This document shows, in pieces, positions 30,923 to 40,791 of a DNA stretch of 64,000 nucleotides. Position 1 is the stretch's first letter. Every line of letters begins with the position of its first letter. The stretch covers positions 1,116,001-1,180,000 of the forward strand of contig JAAKBF010000324.1 of NCBI GenBank assembly GCA_012656075.1, read 5' to 3'. A model generated the notes under the pieces. It made no database searches and had not been told where the DNA came from. It was given only the letters and a program-made list of their open reading frames with translations. This DNA is from Phytophthora hibernalis (lineage: Eukaryota; Oomycota; Peronosporomycetes; Peronosporales; Peronosporaceae). A program made the translations under genes and the position numbers.

Positions 30923-32968
30923 ATGGCAGGAACATATGTGTCGGCCTCAGACGCCGATCTGCAGACGACACTGTCCAACTACTCACTTCAGACGCTGCTG
31001 CCGTCGCTCGACGATTTTTGACGCGCGGGACGGCTCTGCAGTCGCTTCGGGACGGCGACGCGGCCCAATCAGCAGCCAGAGCGCTCTCGAAAGACTCGCG
31101 CGCCGTTTTCTCGCTCTTCCTGCGGCTGGCGGACGCTCCCGAGCTGCTGCAGCAGGCGACAGACGGCGGCCTCCTCCACGTGACGAGATTGGCCCCTTTC
31201 TGCGTGATCTACGCACCCAAGAACGCGGCGTCGGTGTCGAAGTTGCTGCAAGGGGTTGTCAAAAATGTGCCAGCATTTTCGACAACACTTGGTGTGTTGC
31301 GGCAACTTTACATCCAGCAACTTAAGGACCTGCATGCTCGAGTGCAGCAAAGGAAGAGGAGCCAAGTGGTGGAGCTGATCCACTGTTGCTACGAGGTGGT
31401 GTTGTCGGTGGCAGGGTTGACGACGGCGATGTGTGTGGCGGACGCGCTGTTGCTGGACGGGAAGCACTTGGAAACAGAGCTTATGTTACAGGAACAGTCG
31501 CTGCTGAACGGCCTGGTGCAATGCTACGAGGCGGACATGCCGGCTCTGCAGAAGCAGTTGGCCACTTTCGACGAGAAGGTGGCGCTCCAGAAGCAGCCGG
31601 TAGTCGCGGAGACCCGCCATGTATTTTTGACAGTTCTTGGTCGGGGTGTGGACGTCATTTTTAACAAGCCGAAGACGGCATCCACTGGAGAGGATATGCT
31701 AGCTGGACTCCACTCTCTGAGTAATGGCTGTCTGGAGGACGACGCCGAGCACGGGTCGTTCCTGTGTGACTTGTGGTACTTGTGTGAGTACAAGAACAAA
31801 GTAGCCGCGTTCTTCGATCTGTGTGAACTGGACCTCGAGAACTTTTCGTACCTGGACATGGTGATTGAGGAGCTACCTCGACGACGTATTGTTCCCACGA
31901 TGCTGACGGATGAACTGGCTGCAGAGACCAAGCCGACTGTGCCGTTGTCGGTTCATGCAAAGGAGTGGAAAACACTGGAGAGTAAGGTTGCTGTGCAGGA
32001 GACGAAGTCTACAGCTCCGCAGAATGATAATGTGGAAACAGTACTGGCCCCGATGGTGGATCAAGTGAAAGACTTCTTCCCGGATTTCGGAGAGGGCTAC
32101 GTCGAGCTCTGCCTCCTCAGCTCGAACCTGCAAGTGGAGGTTGTGATCAACTTTCTGCTGGAAAGCAACCCGCCGCCTGTGTTGCTCGACGTGCCCCAGG
32201 ATTTGAAGCGCTCGGATGCTGAATTTGACCGGTTGGAAGCGCAGATCACCGGCAAGCCAGTACCGGCACCCAAAGTTGAGGAGTCGAAGAAACTTGATCC
32301 AAGTCGAGTATGGGTAGGCAAGAAATCGATGGAGAAGACGTACGATCCTCAAATTGCGAAGAAGGATCTGCACCTGGTGGAGAAGATGAAGCAGTTCGTT
32401 GAAATGTACGAAGAAGAAGAGGAGGGGGAGGGGTGCTTCCGAGCAACGAAGGGCGTTATGGTGGTAGAGATGATGGGGTGGCCATGCTAGACGAGTACGA
32501 CGACGACTACAACGATGAGTTTGATGATTTCGTGCCCTTCAGTATCCGGGATGGTGGAAGTGCAGATGATCAGGACGCGATTCGCGAGCAGAACCGCAAG
32601 GTGCGCGTCAAGGAAGACAAGGACGCAATCTGGGAAGGCATGAAGAACCGGAATCGCGAGAGCCCTGTGAACGTTGCTCAATTCGAAGAAGCCGAATTAG
32701 AGGAAGAAAACTCTGGTGAACGGCGTTCTATCTCGACCGCTGGTTCTTCCCAAAAGGTTCTTCTGGTCCTAATAAGCATCAATCTACCCGCCGGAAAGAG
32801 AAGAGGCAAGGGCCTACCGAGAAGAAGCCAGACGAAGTGTTGACGACGCAGCAAATACAGCGCCAGCGAGCAAGGAAAGACACGAACAAGGCCAAGGTAG
32901 CAAACCACAACCGGAAGGACCGTGCGATGAAAAAATGGGTTGATCTTAGGCGGTGCAGAGTCAAATAG
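30923..32968 (+). CDS. ASCC2: ASCC2-like protein (CUE domain), with frameshifts
   Basis: This is the likely host orthologue of activating signal cointegrator complex subunit 2 (yeast Cue3), which binds K63-linked ubiquitin and helps the ASCC/RQT complex handle stalled ribosomes and alkylation damage. The start ATG (30923) gives MAGTYVSASDADLQTTLSNY. The frame shifts at a T5 run near 31012 into LTRGTALQSLRDGD, the long open part. The central ASCC2 helical domain runs to about 31860 (LCDLWYLCEYKNKVAAFFDL). The CUE domain is at about 32050-32190 (VKDFFPDFGEGYVELCL). Two more shifts, near a G-run at 32430 and at AAAA near 32752, with another near 32712, lead to LDEYDDDYNDEFDDFVPF and a basic tail (QQIQRQRARKDTNKAKVANH), TAG at 32966. 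Most breaks are in homopolymers, so sequencing error is as likely as decay. Confidence 0.75.
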
Positions 32969-33075
32969 TTCGTGAATAACCAAGCGGATGTCATAAAATC
33001 AGTGGCACGAACAGCGCGGCTCATGCAATCTTCCAGGGGATTAACCTCGCGGGTGCAAAGTTATGTACCGATGTA

Positions 33076-34373
33076 CTAGAATGTGATGCGACGCAGTCTC
33101 GCTGCGAGTTTGGCGTTTTGTCTCAAGCGTCTACGTGCTGCGCGCTCTGCTTGGTGTACGTGGGTTAAATCTGGATTTAGATAGATGCTAGGAATGGGAA
33201 GCAGGACTTGCTGCGGCGAAAGCTCCGGCAGTGCTAGACGTGCAGGCCTTGTCTTTGAAGTTGCGCTATGGCCGTCATCGTCGGATCTCGTCTGCTTGGC
33301 TTCGAGCGCTGGCTCCAGCCTCACTTTTGTTGGGCTGCGCTCGAAGAGACGGTCGTGACTTTGGCCGTCATCGTCACTAGCAAAGGATCCCCAGTCTTCA
33401 TTGTTGATATCGCTATTACTTTGTTCTCTGCGAAATGGTATCAGTTCTGGTAGACGCCGTTCTTTCAGTGTGACGGGCAACGAGCTGTGCAAAAGAGCAT
33501 TTGCCGAGCGTGTCTTCTTCCGGATAAACGGCGGTCTTGGATGATCCAAGACCGGCCCAAGTGCACCAGGCTTTTCGTTTGAATCCAAGTTTTGGTTGTC
33601 AGAATCCCCGTCATGTGGCAAGTCGTCGTCAACGGAGCGGATTTTGTCCAGCTCGGCAAATGCAGTTATCCACTGCAGCTTTACATGGTCGAAGATCGTC
33701 AAGGTCACTCGTTCGAAGAGCTTGTTCAAGAAAGAGGCATACTCTTCGGTGCTGATGTCGACCGTCCAAATGTCAGCCTACCAGAACAGTAACACAACAT
33801 GCACCGTGAGTTTATGGAGCGACTCCAGGATGACGATTTAGAGCTTCCACGCACCACTTCGAAAAGCGCGCCGAAGAACAGTAACCTGGACATGCTATTG
33901 CCGTCAATTGAGTCCCGAGCCCAGTCCTTCTCGACGATGAACCGCGCTTCAGCGATGGAAAACTCGCTTGGAGCGACCAGCGCCTTGTAAAACTTCATGA
34001 ATACGTCTACGTAGTCGTGCACCGGGATGGTGTCACCGCCTCGACGTATACATGGGAATGTCGTCCAAAACCGCTCGATAGCTGTTTGGATAACCGGGGT
34101 TTCCATCAGTTTTTGGCGCTTTAGTAAATTTTCTTCGGTATAAAGAGTGTGGTTGCCCTGCTTCCGGTACGGCAATGCGTTCGGAGACAACGGGCCTATG
34201 CTCTCCCCTGGCGCCTCGTAGCAGAACAAAAGTTTTTGGGTTTTGCCCTGACACATGACGCTGGTCTTGACCTTGGACAGTTGTGGCACGAAGAATGGCA
34301 CGCCTTCTTCATACACTTTCGCAACGGGTTTGTCATTCCGCAGCGAGTTCGTGTATGAATTCATTCCCGCCAT
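33076..34373 (-). CDS. Unrecognised conserved two-exon gene
   Basis: The ATG at 34373 (MAGMNSYTNSLRNDKPVAK) opens a 173-codon exon ending FFGALFEV at 33855. A 77-nt intron follows (33778-33854, GTGCGT...TGGTAG) and joins in phase to ADIWTVDISTEEYASFLNKL. Exon 2 ends at TAG 33076-33078. The protein is 406 residues, with no lesion. The first half looks globular (VYEEGVPFFVPQLSKVKTSV, PVHDYVDVFMKFYKALV). The second half is acidic and Ser-rich (LPHDGDSDNQNLDSNEK, DWGSFASDDDGQSHD) with a basic C-terminus (ERAARRRLRQNAKLAARLRR). I do not recognise the family. It is convergent with the ASCC2-like gene, whose stop is 107 bp away, so both are probably host genes. Confidence 0.7.
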
Positions 34374-34379
34374 GGCCAA

Positions 34380-34893
34380 CTCGCGAGCTCCTTGTTGGTT
34401 GTACTACCGCCGTTTGAATGATACGAGGCTGTTTCCAGACTGACAAGCCACACTCGCCGGGTCGAACTATTCCTGGCCAAACCAGACCAGAACATTCGTC
34501 GCCTCCTCCATTCAGGGATTCGTTCTTTGAATGAAATGAGTCCATGAATGGGACTGTATAGTTTCAGCGAGTTTTCACACTGCAATCTTCTCAAGAGAGA
34601 CGCAATCGAGTCTTTGGTGGTAGACGCCAGCCCCAGTGTGAATATTTCTGGTCGAAATGACCTTAATGTGAGGATTTCTGTCTGGTTGTGCTCACGCACG
34701 CCCAGTTTGATACCAACGAGAAATAGTACGATAAATTTCTGGAATTTGGTTGCTCTCGCCGCCATTTTTGTACTCGTCGTTCACGGGGAGCCAGAACGAG
34801 GAGAAGGCGATCCAGCAGACGGAGACAATAATCATCGCGGAAAAGGCCGCAGTTCGCTTGAAGCCCCAGCTTAACATAGGAAATGGATGTCAC
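34380..34893 (-). other. Possible upstream exons, frame unresolved
   Basis: Two overlapping minus-strand frames look partly coding. One starts at 34877 (MLSWGFKRTAAFSAM) and contains a membrane-like segment (FSAMIIVSVCWIAFSSFWL), stopping near 34692. The other starts near 34765 (MAARATKFQKFIVLFLVGI) and runs 134 codons. They could be exons of one membrane protein gene, a decayed gene, or 5' leader of the gene at 33076. I cannot decide. Confidence 0.25.
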
Positions 34894-35054
34894 TCATACC
34901 CTGCCGTGAAATCTGAAGGCCAAACCACTCAAACCCAGTGGAGCCCAACCTCCTGTTGGGGGATTCTTTGTGACGTCCCAGGTATATGTTCGCTCAACTT
35001 GATGCAGCAATTTGTGAAACATTATGTGTACCTGAACCCCAAGAGATATTCACT

Positions 35055-35270
35055 TTAAAGGTGGCATATATTTGAATGGCTCGAACGGTGGTTCGAAGTC
35101 AGTGCCGTACGCGCTACCTCGGGAAGTTGGTTCGACGTGAAGAGTTGTTGAAGGCCACTGCCATACTCGTTCAGAATCAGAAATTGCTCTTTGCCGTCAT
35201 TGCTCTCGTACTTGACCAAGGGTACGTTCCCTGCAATGATGTCGGCAGGGGGAACTTTCTTTTGAGGCAT
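35055..35270 (-). CDS. Small orphan ORF next to the G1 breakpoint
   Basis: MPQKKVPPADIIAGNVPLVK then QFLILNEYGSGLQQLF reads like coding sequence. The written frame ends HSNICHL. A 1-nt shift after SNQLP gives a more protein-like end, TDFEPPFEPFKYMPPLK. The ATG at 35270 could follow an intron acceptor (CTCAG at about 35280). Upstream it is cut off by the G1 integrase at about 35375. Possibly the last exon of a host gene; I do not recognise it. Confidence 0.3.
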   Translation of the reverse strand: MPQKKVPPADIIAGNVPLVKYESNDGKEQFLILNEYGSGLQQLFTSNQLPEVARTALTSNHRSSHSNICHL

Positions 35271-35374
35271 TTGCGACTACTTTCTGAGTCTAGAGGATTA
35301 ATTGTATGGATGAATATCATCAATTCTCCGACGAAACTGGTGTTGACTAAATAAAATACTGGCCAAAAGGATGA

Positions 35375-35873
35375 CGATCTGACTGGAGCGAGATGCACCA
35401 TCTTGCTCAGTCGGCAGACAAACACCAGGATGCCGGTGTTGCCTCTGGTGTCAGCAGGTAGTCCGAAGACGAAGTCAAGGCTCATTGACTTCCAGCAGTC
35501 CGCCGGGACAGGCAGACTCTGAAGAGGAGCCGAAGCGTGGCCCGAGGGCTTCACACGCTGACATGTTTCACCTGTCTTGACGTACGTGGCGACCCACTTG
35601 TACATGTGGGCCCACCAGAAGTGCATTGACACGGAGAGGAACGTCTTTTCTCGGCCAAGGTGGCCACCTGAAGGCGTGTCGTGCGCCTCCAGAAGTATGT
35701 CATACTTCCGACCTTCGTCGTTCGCAACGACTACCCGAGAAGGGTCGGCTGGACCTACGCGGAAGTAGAGTAGCCCGTCTGACCACTCATAGCAGTGCAG
35801 GCGCGAACGCTGCCGCGGCGAGAGCCATGTCGGTTTGGCGTCCTTACCGGAAGAGAGGTAGCGGACGATAGGC
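35375..35873 (-). pseudogene. gypsy G1 integrase fragment (beyond G2)
   Basis: This continues the G1 pol interrupted by G2: LAPIVRYLSSGKDAKPTW, RLHCYEWSDGLLYFRVG, HDTPSGGHLGREKT, then FWWAHMYKWVATYVKTGETC (first Cys of the zinc pair replaced by Gly), and the core start SMSLDFVFGLPADTRGN. It breaks off at about 35375 after MVHLAPVRS. The remainder of G1 integrase and its 3' LTR are not in the window. Confidence 0.8.
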
Positions 35874-35878
35874 GCCAG
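35874..35878. repeat. GCCAG target duplication of G2, left
   Basis: GCCAG is repeated at 48736-48740, immediately outside both G2 LTRs. Confidence 0.85.
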
Positions 35879-36322
35879 TGTGACGGAGTCACACCCACCT
35901 TTGCCTTAGAGGAAGCGTTAATGCGTAACCACAACAGACGCCTGGCGTCTCTGTTGTAAGCTGGCCTTCCAGTCATTTCCGGGTACCGAGTACCAAACGA
36001 CTTGCGAACTTCCGGGTTAAAGTTAAACTGACTGTATTAATCTCACTTGTAAGGTTCTAACAACTGTTAACTATCTGCATACTAAACTTCTGTACTCCAA
36101 ATGGATGGCTCTCCATCAACCGTCTACCTTAAGTCCGATTCGTATCTAGTCTAAAATACACAATCGTACTTAGCCGGGAGCCGGGTGTCACACACCAACT
36201 TATGTGGGCCATGTACTCATACTTAGGCGGACTTGTGTGGAACACACGGAAGAACATTGGGTCTCCCCTTTCATAAGTTCTTTTGCACAGCAAACGGTGT
36301 CGGCCAGCGTGGCCCCGTTACA
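35879..36322 (-). repeat. G2 LTR (3' LTR, left in window)
   Basis: It is 444 bp, TGTGACGGAGTC...CCCCGTTACA. It matches 48303-48735 except for a handful of substitutions and indels of 1, 10 and 2 bp. A purine tract (GTGTGGGAGGG on the minus strand) directly precedes it in element orientation, which fixes this as the 3' LTR. Confidence 0.95.
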
Positions 36323-36464
36323 CCCTCCCACACCCAAACGGGAAGCACCTGTCCCAAGGGGAATCCAGGGACGGAGAAGGCGACGCCTCATTCCAGAAGC
36401 CACGCTTAAGACCACACGCGCCGAAGACGACCGACGCCCCACGGGCACGCGCCACCACTTCCGG

Positions 36465-37720
36465 ATGGGAAAGACTCACGAAGCCAAGGCACCCAGCGCC
36501 GCCGCTGCCAAGCCGAAGAAGACCCCTGCCGGAAGGAAGCAGAAGGCCGCTTCTAAGAAGCCCGGCGATTCGCCACAGCCGCCCCAGACCCCATCCTGAT
36601 CCAGCAAGCGCAATGCAGTCCAACTTCCCGGCCCACACGAAGACGCCAGCAGCCACAGCGAGTCGGACGTCGACGTCACGAACCCTGGGATCATCACTGG
36701 CGACGAGGACGTCAACATGGACACGGCTCCTGGAGCGAGCGACAAGCAACCGCCGCCGAACCCGATGGAAGAAGCTCCAGAGGAGCCGGTCGCTGATCCA
36801 AGCTCCAGGAGGCCACGACGACTCGTAAAAGCCTGGTGCGGGGTTTAAGCACGCGGAAACTTCCGAGGAGCCGTCTGCACGGACATGGAGGTTGAGGAGA
36901 ACCCGCCACGTCGCGCCGAGCACTATTCTCCGGATAACTGTTCCGACGAAGTCGGCTACGGTGAGTCCGAGCTTGAAGAGGACGACCACAAGCAGGGAGA
37001 TGTCCACGACCCCAACAAGTCCCCACCGCTCACGGAGCAGTAACGTGCCTTGCGTCCCGGGAGCCCTACCACTCCTCGCAGCGTCGCGCTGCCGTTGCGC
37101 GGAGCGCAGAGCGCGAGAAGGCAGAGCGCGAGACCGCGCGGATCCCCGAGCGGGAGACCCAAGTCTTAACGAACGTCGTGGAGGGCGAAGAAGTGCCGGC
37201 AGAGATGCTCCGGTCCGACAACCGGCAGAACCTCGCCGACCGAGCCCACGCCGGCCATGTAGCTGCCGATCAGGACCGCGACTCCAAGCGCGAACACGAG
37301 ACCACATCTCCCCGCACGCGAGAACAGCTGCTCGCATTGCGATATTGGTCCGTCCCTGAGTACCGCGGGTACCTGCGACTGAGTCGCGCACCTGGCCAGA
37401 CCGTCTCTCACTACGACGAGTGTCCGGTTGCTGCTCGCCGACACAGGCCTCTGGCCGGACAGTCCAACGAGACCGACTTCAGGGCGTGGCTCCACCACAT
37501 GGGTACCCCTACCCGAGTTCTTGGCCTCGCCTTATCGAATCGATTGGCTGGCCCAGCGGCGTCTTCGCTTTCGCATGGCGAAGATGATTGTCGTCGACCA
37601 GTGGCACAAGCGGCACTTCGACCGCAATATGCCCGCACCGGGGGTGATCCTCGAGGAGGTGGTGCAGAAGATAGAGAAGTCATGGCAGTCCCAGCCGATA
37701 GAACCTCGAAGTGTTCTCGG
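36465..37720 (+). pseudogene. Antisense gag-like gene inside G2
   Basis: On the plus strand, opposite to G2, the ATG at 36465 begins MGKTHEAKAPSAAAAKPKKT. After an in-frame TGA (36597) the same frame gives an acidic stretch (DVDVTNPGIITGDEDVNMD) and, past two TAA codons, SELEEDDHKQGDVHDPNK. A frame change leads to a charged helix (AEREKAERETARIPERETQ), MLRSDNRQNLADRAHAGHVA, then LLALRYWSVPEYRGYLRL. In another frame comes RMAKMIVVDQWHKRHFDRN. The Lys/Ala/Pro-rich start and acidic second segment resemble gag N-termini of other oomycete gypsy elements (family recollection). It lies between chromodomain and 3' LTR. G2 has its own, unrelated gag at 47181-48236. Confidence 0.5.
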
Positions 37721-37725
37721 ACCGG

Positions 37726-37930
37726 TTACCGCCGACCGGCTCCGTGGGAGCGCTCGTAAGCGTCCACGACATCGGCGCAGTCCTCCGAGAGGCGGCTACC
37801 GGACTCCCATATGCCCTGAGCCTCGGGATAGCCGCACCACTTCACCAGATACTGGTAGTGGCCGATACGCCCGCGGCGCTTCAGTAGCTTCTCAACATGG
37901 AAGTAGAGAGCGCCCCGTTTCCGATCAATG
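37726..37930 (-). pseudogene. G2 chromodomain
   Basis: LYFHVEKLLKRRGRIGHYQY then LVKWCGYPEAQGIWESGSRL and CADVVDAYERS form a chromodomain with the usual YLVKWxGY core. It is separated from integrase by the 38.0-38.5 kb linker and would target integration to marked chromatin. Confidence 0.85.
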
Positions 37931-38495
37931 GGGGCGGGGGACGAAACGGACGCGTCGACCGACCATGATGCTCCGCATCGCTCGATGGCGTCGTACGCCT
38001 CTGCGACTGACGTCCCGTCAACTCGTGGGTCTCTTCTGGACGCGGTTGAGGGCTGCCAGCGTCTCCTGGAGGCGCAGAGGGTGGCCTTGCGTCCCTGCGC
38101 GGACGCGTGCAGAGCGTCGAAGCGGCGATGGCCTTTGATCGGAACGTCCATAAGGACCTGGATCGTCTCTAGGGCGTGTAACGCGTGATCTGCAAGATCA
38201 GTTCGTCCAGCTGAACCGGGGTCTGTCTCAGCTGGACCGCAGTAACGCGGAGGCCCAACAGGCGTTTCGGAATCATCACTGCGCTCTCGAAGAGCATCTC
38301 GGTTGGATTCGCCAGCTCTACAACCGCGTGGTGGAGTTGGAGAACCGTGCCCTGCGGCCGTGGTGGCACCGCTGGCGGCTCCAGCTCTGACTCAGGCCGA
38401 CGTGATGCAGATGATGGCGAATGCCGTTCGGCAGTACTCGAGTTCGTCGGACGCGACGAGTCACCCGCCTCAGCAGCCACCTCCGCCGGCCGGTA
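37931..38495. other. Integrase-chromodomain linker open on both strands
   Basis: The minus strand offers a Pro/Ser-rich linker (PPAVPPRPQGTVLQ) as expected between integrase and chromodomain. The plus strand offers a strongly heptad-like run at 38177-38390 (DLQDQFVQLNRGLSQLDRSN, then ALEEHLGWIRQLYNRVVELE) followed by LTQADVMQMMANAVRQYS, typical of gag. Which strand was coding is unclear; an inserted gag piece would explain the plus-strand reading. Confidence 0.4.
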
Positions 38496-38499
38496 CGGC

Positions 38500-39660
38500 T
38501 GAGCAAGCCCACGTAGAACGTCGGTGCGTGGCCATAGCCGACGGCAAGTCCAACGTGTACGTGTTGCCGTGGACCCCAATGACCGTGAACGGCCCCACAA
38601 ACCGAGGACGGAGCTTCGTGCTGCCCACAGCGGTGACCGCCTGCATAGGAACATTTTCGCGTTTAAGAGCACCTGGTCGCCTAATACAAACACCTGTGAG
38701 TTCTTACGCCCCTGGCGATCACTGTTCTCTTTCTGTGTGTCTTGTGCCACCGCCATAGCATCTCGGACGCGCTGTCTTACTGCCTCTCCTGTCTCAATGA
38801 ACGTGAGCAGGTTCCGTTTGACGGACGAGCGAAGACCTTTGAGGCCACGGGGATCCTCGGCGACAGCCTCTCCCTCACCCAAATTTGAAGCCGGAGGCAA
38901 CGACAACGGCGTACGCGGGTGCCGCAGCCCGGTAACGTAGAATGGGGTGAAACCCGTCGACGCATGCACCGCATTGTTGAGTGCAAACTCCACTTGAGGC
39001 AGCAACGTGCTCCACTTCGTGGGTTCTTTGGCGCAAACGCTGCGCAGCACGTCTTTCAACACGCGGTTCACCCGCTCGGTTTGACCGTCCGTCTGCGGAC
39101 ATGTACCGAGAAGGCGGAACAAGTGTGTCCAGAAGTGTGACAAGAAGCGGGGATCCTGATCGCTTACGAACGCCTCCGGGAGGCCATGGTGTCGAAATAC
39201 ATTATCGACAACGAGCTGATCCGCCTGTGGCGCTGTCACGCTCTTCTTCACCGCGGCCAGCCGTACCATCTTGATCAGCTTGCAGACGAAGACCAGAATG
39301 CCAGTATGGCCGCGCGTATCTGCCGGAAGCTCAAAGATGAAGTCCATGCTCACCGAGCGCCAACAATCCGCCGGTACCGGCAAACTCATCAATGGAGCGG
39401 ACGACGAGGGAGCGGGCTTCACACGCTGACACGTTTCACACGTTTGCACGTACGTGCTCACCCACTTGTACTTGTGAGGCCACCAAAAGTGACGGGCCAC
39501 CGATGTGTACGTCTTCTCGCGACCGAGGTGACCGCTTAGCGGAGTTTCATATGCCTCATAGAGGACACGATGGCGCAAATCTTCGTCGTTGGGAACGACA
39601 AGACGAGGTTCCTCCCCGTCTAGTAGAGTAGGCCATCGGCCATCGCATAGCGGTGCAGCC
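38500..39660 (-). pseudogene. G2 integrase
   Basis: The zinc-binding region reads YEAYETPLSGHLGREKT and YVQTCETCQRVKP. Core: VSMDFIFELPADTRGH (Asp), AFVSDQDPRFLSHFW (Asp), CPQTDGQTERVNRVLKDVL (Glu). About ten residues normally before PQTDGQ are missing. The GPF-like module follows in another frame (KLRPRFVGPFTVIGVHG, FYVGLL). Confidence 0.85.
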
Positions 39661-40455
39661 GTGATCGCTGCCGAGCAGTCAGCTGCACTGCCTTCTCAGG
39701 CGCCTTCAACGCCGTGACCAGATCTGCAAGGTCATCGTCGTTAGCATACGCCTCGCGTAGCAGCTCGTCGAGCGGAGACTCGAGGTACGCAACGTGCGCC
39801 AGCTCGTAATCCGGTCGTCGAGAGCGCGTCCGTGAGGACATTCTGCTTACCCGGCTTATACTCCACGGTGAAGTTGTACTCGGCGAAGAACGAGAGCCAC
39901 CTCGCCATGCGCTGGGAGAGGTGGGGCGACGACGTCGCAGTCCGCAAGGACGCATGATCTATGTAGATCACAAAGGTTTTGCTGCCGAGCAGGTGCACCT
40001 GAAACTTCACAAGCGCGTACTTCATCGCGAGAAGCTCCTTGTGGTGGACAGGGTAGTTCTTTTCAGCCGCCTTAAGCTGGCGCGACTGGAAAGAGACCAC
40101 CCGCTCTCTGCCATCGGCATCGACCTGCAACAGGGCACAGCCTATGGCAAAGTCGGATGCGTCGCACACCACGCTGAAGGGAGTACTGTCGTCTGGCAAC
40201 GCCAAAATCGGGGCGCTCTGCAGACTGCTTTTGATCGCTTCGAAAGCCTGCTGAGCCTCGTCGGTCCACGACCAGTCCGCCTCCTTCTTCAGAAGATTCG
40301 TCAGCATGCGTGCCATCTCCGCGTAGTTGGCGCTGTACTTGTGCAAATCCTTTTGGGACACCGGTACCGGCCACTGTGCGATCGCGCATACCTTCTCAGG
40401 GTCCGCGCGGACACCGTCCTTGCCAAGGCAACATCCCAAGAAGGGAATCTCTTCG
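39661..40455 (-). pseudogene. G2 RT thumb and RNase H
   Basis: After copia-2 the pol frame resumes with EEIPFLGCCLGKDGVRADPE, then KYSANYAEMARMLTNLLKKE. RNase H: FSVVCDASDFAIGCAL (Asp), YPVHHKELLAMKYAL (Glu), FVIYIDHASLRTA (Asp) and NVLTDALS (Asp). The catalytic set is complete, in contrast to the first RNase H of element A. About a dozen residues between QKDL and HKYSA are missing. Confidence 0.85.
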
Positions 40456-40460
40456 GCGCC
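40456..40460. repeat. GCGCC target duplication of copia-2, left
   Basis: GCGCC is repeated at 45103-45107. It lies in the G2 codons for FGAEE; removing copia-2 and one copy restores that frame. Confidence 0.9.
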
Positions 40461-40772
40461 TATTGAGGGTTACCGGTTTGGTATCGGTTATTGACCGTGA
40501 ACCGGTTAGCCCGAACCGGTCCAATCCGAACCCACGATGATCACGGTGATTACGGTAAGTCGATTACTCCACCAATGATTGGACGAGTAGAATGATTGGA
40601 CGCAAGCTGCGTGTCTATGTGGTAGGCTAGCTAAAGTAACTCCGATCAATCAATCACTTTCGAATCTTTCTTCTTCCCCTCAAGTGGTCAAGTGTCCTCG
40701 CTCCGGTCTCGTCCAGAGTGCTGTCCTCCCTCCGCTCCGTCAAGCTTCGTTCAAGATCCATACCTTCCATCA
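40461..40772 (+). repeat. copia-2 5' LTR
   Basis: It is 312 bp, TATTGAGGGTTACC...CTTCCATCA. Against the right LTR the only difference I find is CGTGTC versus TGTC near 40609 (2 bp). The duplication places the first bases at TATTG rather than the usual TG. Confidence 0.95.
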
Positions 40773-40787
40773 GGTTATGAGCCCAAG
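40773..40787 (+). promoter_or_regulatory. copia-2 primer-binding site (half-tRNA type)
   Basis: GGTTATGAGCCCAAG directly follows the LTR. Its complement GGGCTCATAACC is the anticodon loop and stem of initiator tRNA-Met, not the tRNA 3' end. An in-frame ATG (40778) lies inside the site. Confidence 0.75.
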
Positions 40788-40791
40788 CACC

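Noticed and set aside
36318..37391. 357-codon minus-strand frame in the G2 3' region
   Set aside because: It is in the sense direction of G2 but Arg/Gly/Leu-rich and domain-free; the plus strand has the more protein-like reading (MGKTHEAKAP..., acidic blocks).
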